From positions 1-28,149 of the forward strand of contig DBMN01000254.1 in assembly GCA_002298965.1 (NCBI GenBank): 28,149 bases of DNA, written 5' to 3'. This DNA is from Rhizobiales bacterium UBA697. Its GTDB lineage: Bacteria; Pseudomonadota; Alphaproteobacteria; Rhizobiales; Ancalomicrobiaceae. The position numbers and the translations under genes are program-made. Below the pieces are notes generated by a model. The model did no database searches and had not been told where the DNA came from. It saw nothing but the letters and a program-made list of their open reading frames with translations. This document shows, one piece after another, positions 26,620 to 28,149 of this stretch. Within the stretch, counting starts at the first letter, position 1. Every line of letters starts with the position of its first letter.

Positions 26620-26650
26620 AGAAGGCCCCGGATCGCTCCGGGGCCTTCGT
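26620..26650 (-). terminator. terminator of secB
   Basis: AAGGCCCCGGA (26622-26632) and TCCGGGGCCTT (26637-26647), 11-bp stem with a 4-nt loop, 26 bp after the secB stop. The minus strand continues CTTCGTTTC, weakly T-rich. The 31 bp are identical to those beyond rho at 19033-19063. Confidence 0.8.
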
Positions 26651-26675
26651 GCATTTCGGTCGCGAGCGCCTGACG

Positions 26676-27143
26676 TCAGTTGACGTTGGCGGCGGCGCGG
26701 GCCGCGTTCTGCTGATAGAGCGCGACGAAGTCGATCGGGTCGAGCAGCAGGGGCGGGAAGCCGCCGTTGCGGGTCGCCTCGGCGAGGATCTGGCGCGCGA
26801 AGGGGAAGAGCAGACGCGGGCACTCGATCAGCACGAAGGGATGGAGGTGCTCTTCCGGCACGTTCTGGATGCGGAAGAGGCCGGCGTAGAGCAGCTCGAC
26901 GGCGAAGAGCACGGCCTCGCCCGACCGGCCCTTGGCTTCGATCTTCAGCTCGACCTCGAACTCGGTCGCCGACAGCGGCTGGGCGCCGACGTTGACGTTG
27001 ATCTCGATCTGCGGACCCTCCGGCTGCGGCGCCAGCGAGTTCGGGGCGTTCGGGTTCTCGAAGGAGAGATCCTTGACGTACTGCACGAGCACGTTCAGGG
27101 AGGGGGCCTGGGCCTGCGCCTCGGCGCCGTTTTCTTCGCTCAT
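26676..27143 (-). CDS. secB: protein-export chaperone SecB
   Basis: 155 aa, the family length. SecB is a tetrameric cytoplasmic chaperone that keeps presecretory proteins unfolded and passes them to SecA. Seen: PSLNVLVQYVKDLSFENPNAPNSL near the N-terminus; INVNVGAQPLSATEFEVELKIEA; AVELLYAGLFRIQNVPEEHLHPFVLIECPRLLFPFARQILAEATRNGGFPPLLLDPIDFVALY, the strongest conserved block; and a short acidic-to-neutral tail. The N-terminal acidic and Gln/Ala-rich leader is usual for alphaproteobacteria. It is divergent from the Tim44-domain gene, an arrangement conserved near this origin. Confidence 0.98.
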   Translation of the reverse strand: MSEENGAEAQAQAPSLNVLVQYVKDLSFENPNAPNSLAPQPEGPQIEINVNVGAQPLSATEFEVELKIEAKGRSGEAVLFAVELLYAGLFRIQNVPEEHLHPFVLIECPRLLFPFARQILAEATRNGGFPPLLLDPIDFVALYQQNAARAAANVN

Positions 27144-27221
27144 CGCTAGTCTCCGGAATGGCCGGACGCCGGTCCGGGCCGAAAGGGTGGGGCTTGGCTA
27201 GCATGGGCCGCACGCGCGAAC

Positions 27222-27241
27222 AAGTCGCGACTATACGACTT
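27222..27241. promoter_or_regulatory. inverted repeat in the secB-Tim44 divergent region
   Basis: AAGTCG (27222-27227) and CGACTT (27236-27241) flank CGACTATA. Its position in a 207-bp divergent gap suits an operator or promoter, but no known factor fits. Confidence 0.25.
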
Positions 27242-27350
27242 CCGCGCCTCCACCCCTCGAACATGGGGCGGGGAGTTGCTAGATAAGGAAGAACGTGTCG
27301 AAAGAACCGCGCCGTGCTCCCGCCGGCGAGTCGCCGAGGATCGGATCGAA

Positions 27351-28058
27351 ATGCGCCTGGATGTCTATACCATCGTGTTCTTCGCCATTGCGGTGGTGAT
27401 CTTCGTGCGCCTCTACGGCGTGCTGGGTCAGAAGAACGGGTCGGAACGTCCGCCGTTCCCCCTCCCCGACGACACCGACGACGGTACCGCCGGCAATGAC
27501 AACGTCATTCCGATGCCGCGGCCGAACGACCCCGTTCGCCGCGACGTCGAACCGCTCGCCCCGGCGCCCGCCGCCGAGCCCGTGCCCGACACCACCCCCG
27601 ACACGCCGCTCTCCGCGGCGCTGCGCATGATCGCCTCGTCCGATCGCTCGTTCGATCCGGTCCGCTTCGTCGAGGGCGCCAAGATCGCCTACGAGATGGT
27701 CGTCACCGCCTATGCCGCCGGCGATCGCAAGGCGCTGAAGACGCTTCTCTCCAAGGAGGTCATGGACAGCTTCTCCGCCGGCATCGACGCCCGCGAGAAG
27801 CGCGGCGAGAAGGTCGACTTCACCTTCGTCGGTCTCGACCGGACCGAGATCGTCGAGGCCGAGGTGGCCGAGGGCGTCGCCCGTCTGACGGTGCGCTTCG
27901 CCGCCAAGGTGATCTCGGTGACGACCGCCGCCGACGGCACCGTCGTCGAGGGCGACGCCGCCCGCCTCGCCGATCTGGTCGACGTCTGGACCTTCGCCCG
28001 CGAGATCCGCTCGTCCGATCCGAACTGGCGCCTGGTCGAAACCCGCGCGGCCGCCTGA
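27351..28058 (+). CDS. Tim44/TimA-domain membrane-anchored protein
   Basis: 235 aa. The N-terminus is a signal anchor (IVFFAIAVVIFVRLYGVLG, about residues 8-26), then a Pro/Asp-rich linker (about 30-90), then a Tim44-like (NTF2-fold) domain from about residue 95: FDPVRFVEGAKIAYEMVVTAYAAGD, LKTLLSKEVMDSF, and VWTFAREIRSSDPNWRLVETR at the end. Mitochondrial Tim44 tethers Hsp70 to the import channel; the bacterial homologues' role at the inner membrane is unclear. The ATG at 27351, with GAGGA about 12 nt upstream, starts at the anchor; the frame to 27276 adds a basic, unlike-family leader. A probable mltA follows after 44 bp. Confidence 0.9.
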   Translation: MRLDVYTIVFFAIAVVIFVRLYGVLGQKNGSERPPFPLPDDTDDGTAGNDNVIPMPRPNDPVRRDVEPLAPAPAAEPVPDTTPDTPLSAALRMIASSDRSFDPVRFVEGAKIAYEMVVTAYAAGDRKALKTLLSKEVMDSFSAGIDAREKRGEKVDFTFVGLDRTEIVEAEVAEGVARLTVRFAAKVISVTTAADGTVVEGDAARLADLVDVWTFAREIRSSDPNWRLVETRAAA

Positions 28059-28102
28059 TCGCCCCAACCCGTCGCCTCGATGCCGCGAGCGGAACGACCG
28101 AC

Positions 28103-28149
28103 ATGAGCGAAGCGATCGCCGATCTCGTTCCCCTCGCCTTCGCCGAGCT
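28103..28149 (+). CDS. probable membrane-bound lytic transglycosylase MltA (5' end only)
   Basis: Fifteen full codons from ATG at 28103 read MSEAIADLVPLAFAEL and the window then ends. GGAAC lies about 8 nt upstream. The 'PLAFAEL' start resembles the beginning of the alphaproteobacterial MltA domain, and mltA is the usual gene after the Tim44-domain gene in this synteny block. The call therefore rests mainly on context. Confidence 0.5.
   Translation, partial: MSEAIADLVPLAFAE

Larger units (their letters stand above)
26298..26675. other. dnaQ-secB intergenic region
   Basis: 378 bp between convergent genes. It contains the 137-bp dyad element and the secB terminator described separately. No ORF with protein-like composition was found. 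Confidence 0.7.

Overview
This window is the replication-origin neighbourhood of a high-GC (about two-thirds G+C) alphaproteobacterial chromosome, most probably of the order Hyphomicrobiales (Rhizobiales). The evidence is gene order: mnmE-mnmG-rsmG-parA-parB, rho-hemJ-hemE, then a gene-poor gap, then ppsR-maf-aroE-coaE-dnaQ, with secB and a Tim44-domain gene beyond. This is the synteny known around oriC in Caulobacter, Rickettsia and the rhizobia. The genus cannot be read from the sequence. No tRNA, rRNA, CRISPR array, integrase or insertion sequence was seen.

Left part (1-6.6 kb), accessory or housekeeping: a large MmeI-like type IIL restriction-modification gene that runs off the left edge, a lactate/malate-dehydrogenase-superfamily 2-hydroxyacid dehydrogenase with an unusual specificity residue, rubrerythrin, a YkuD L,D-transpeptidase, a non-coding stretch packed with GANTC sites, and the PLP-homeostasis gene yggS.

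Middle (6.9-22.2 kb): leuS-lptE-holA on the plus strand face parB-parA-rsmG-mnmG-mnmE on the minus strand. A DUF255 thioredoxin-fold gene on the plus strand is followed by rho, hemJ and hemE on the minus strand. Four parS-like 16-mers lie at 13508, 15515, 19004 and 22314. ParB (bound to parS) and ParA would segregate the newly copied origin. Three of the four parS sites carry an embedded GANTC, the CcrM methylation sequence.

Origin (22209-22627): the hemE-ppsR gap holds a full CtrA-type site (TTAA-N7-TTAA), several degenerate DnaA boxes, four GANTC sites and the weakest parS. Genes to its left run mostly leftward and genes to its right mostly rightward, i.e. away from the origin.

Right part (22.6-28.1 kb): ppsR, then maf, aroE and coaE coupled by ATGA overlaps, and dnaQ. 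A 137-bp dyad-symmetric repeat, secB (minus), a Tim44/TimA-like gene (plus) and the first codons of a probable mltA follow. Most genes are conserved housekeeping. The least explained signals are the GANTC pattern (inside parS and in the 5698-5934 cluster) and the low-GC specificity segment inside the restriction-modification gene.
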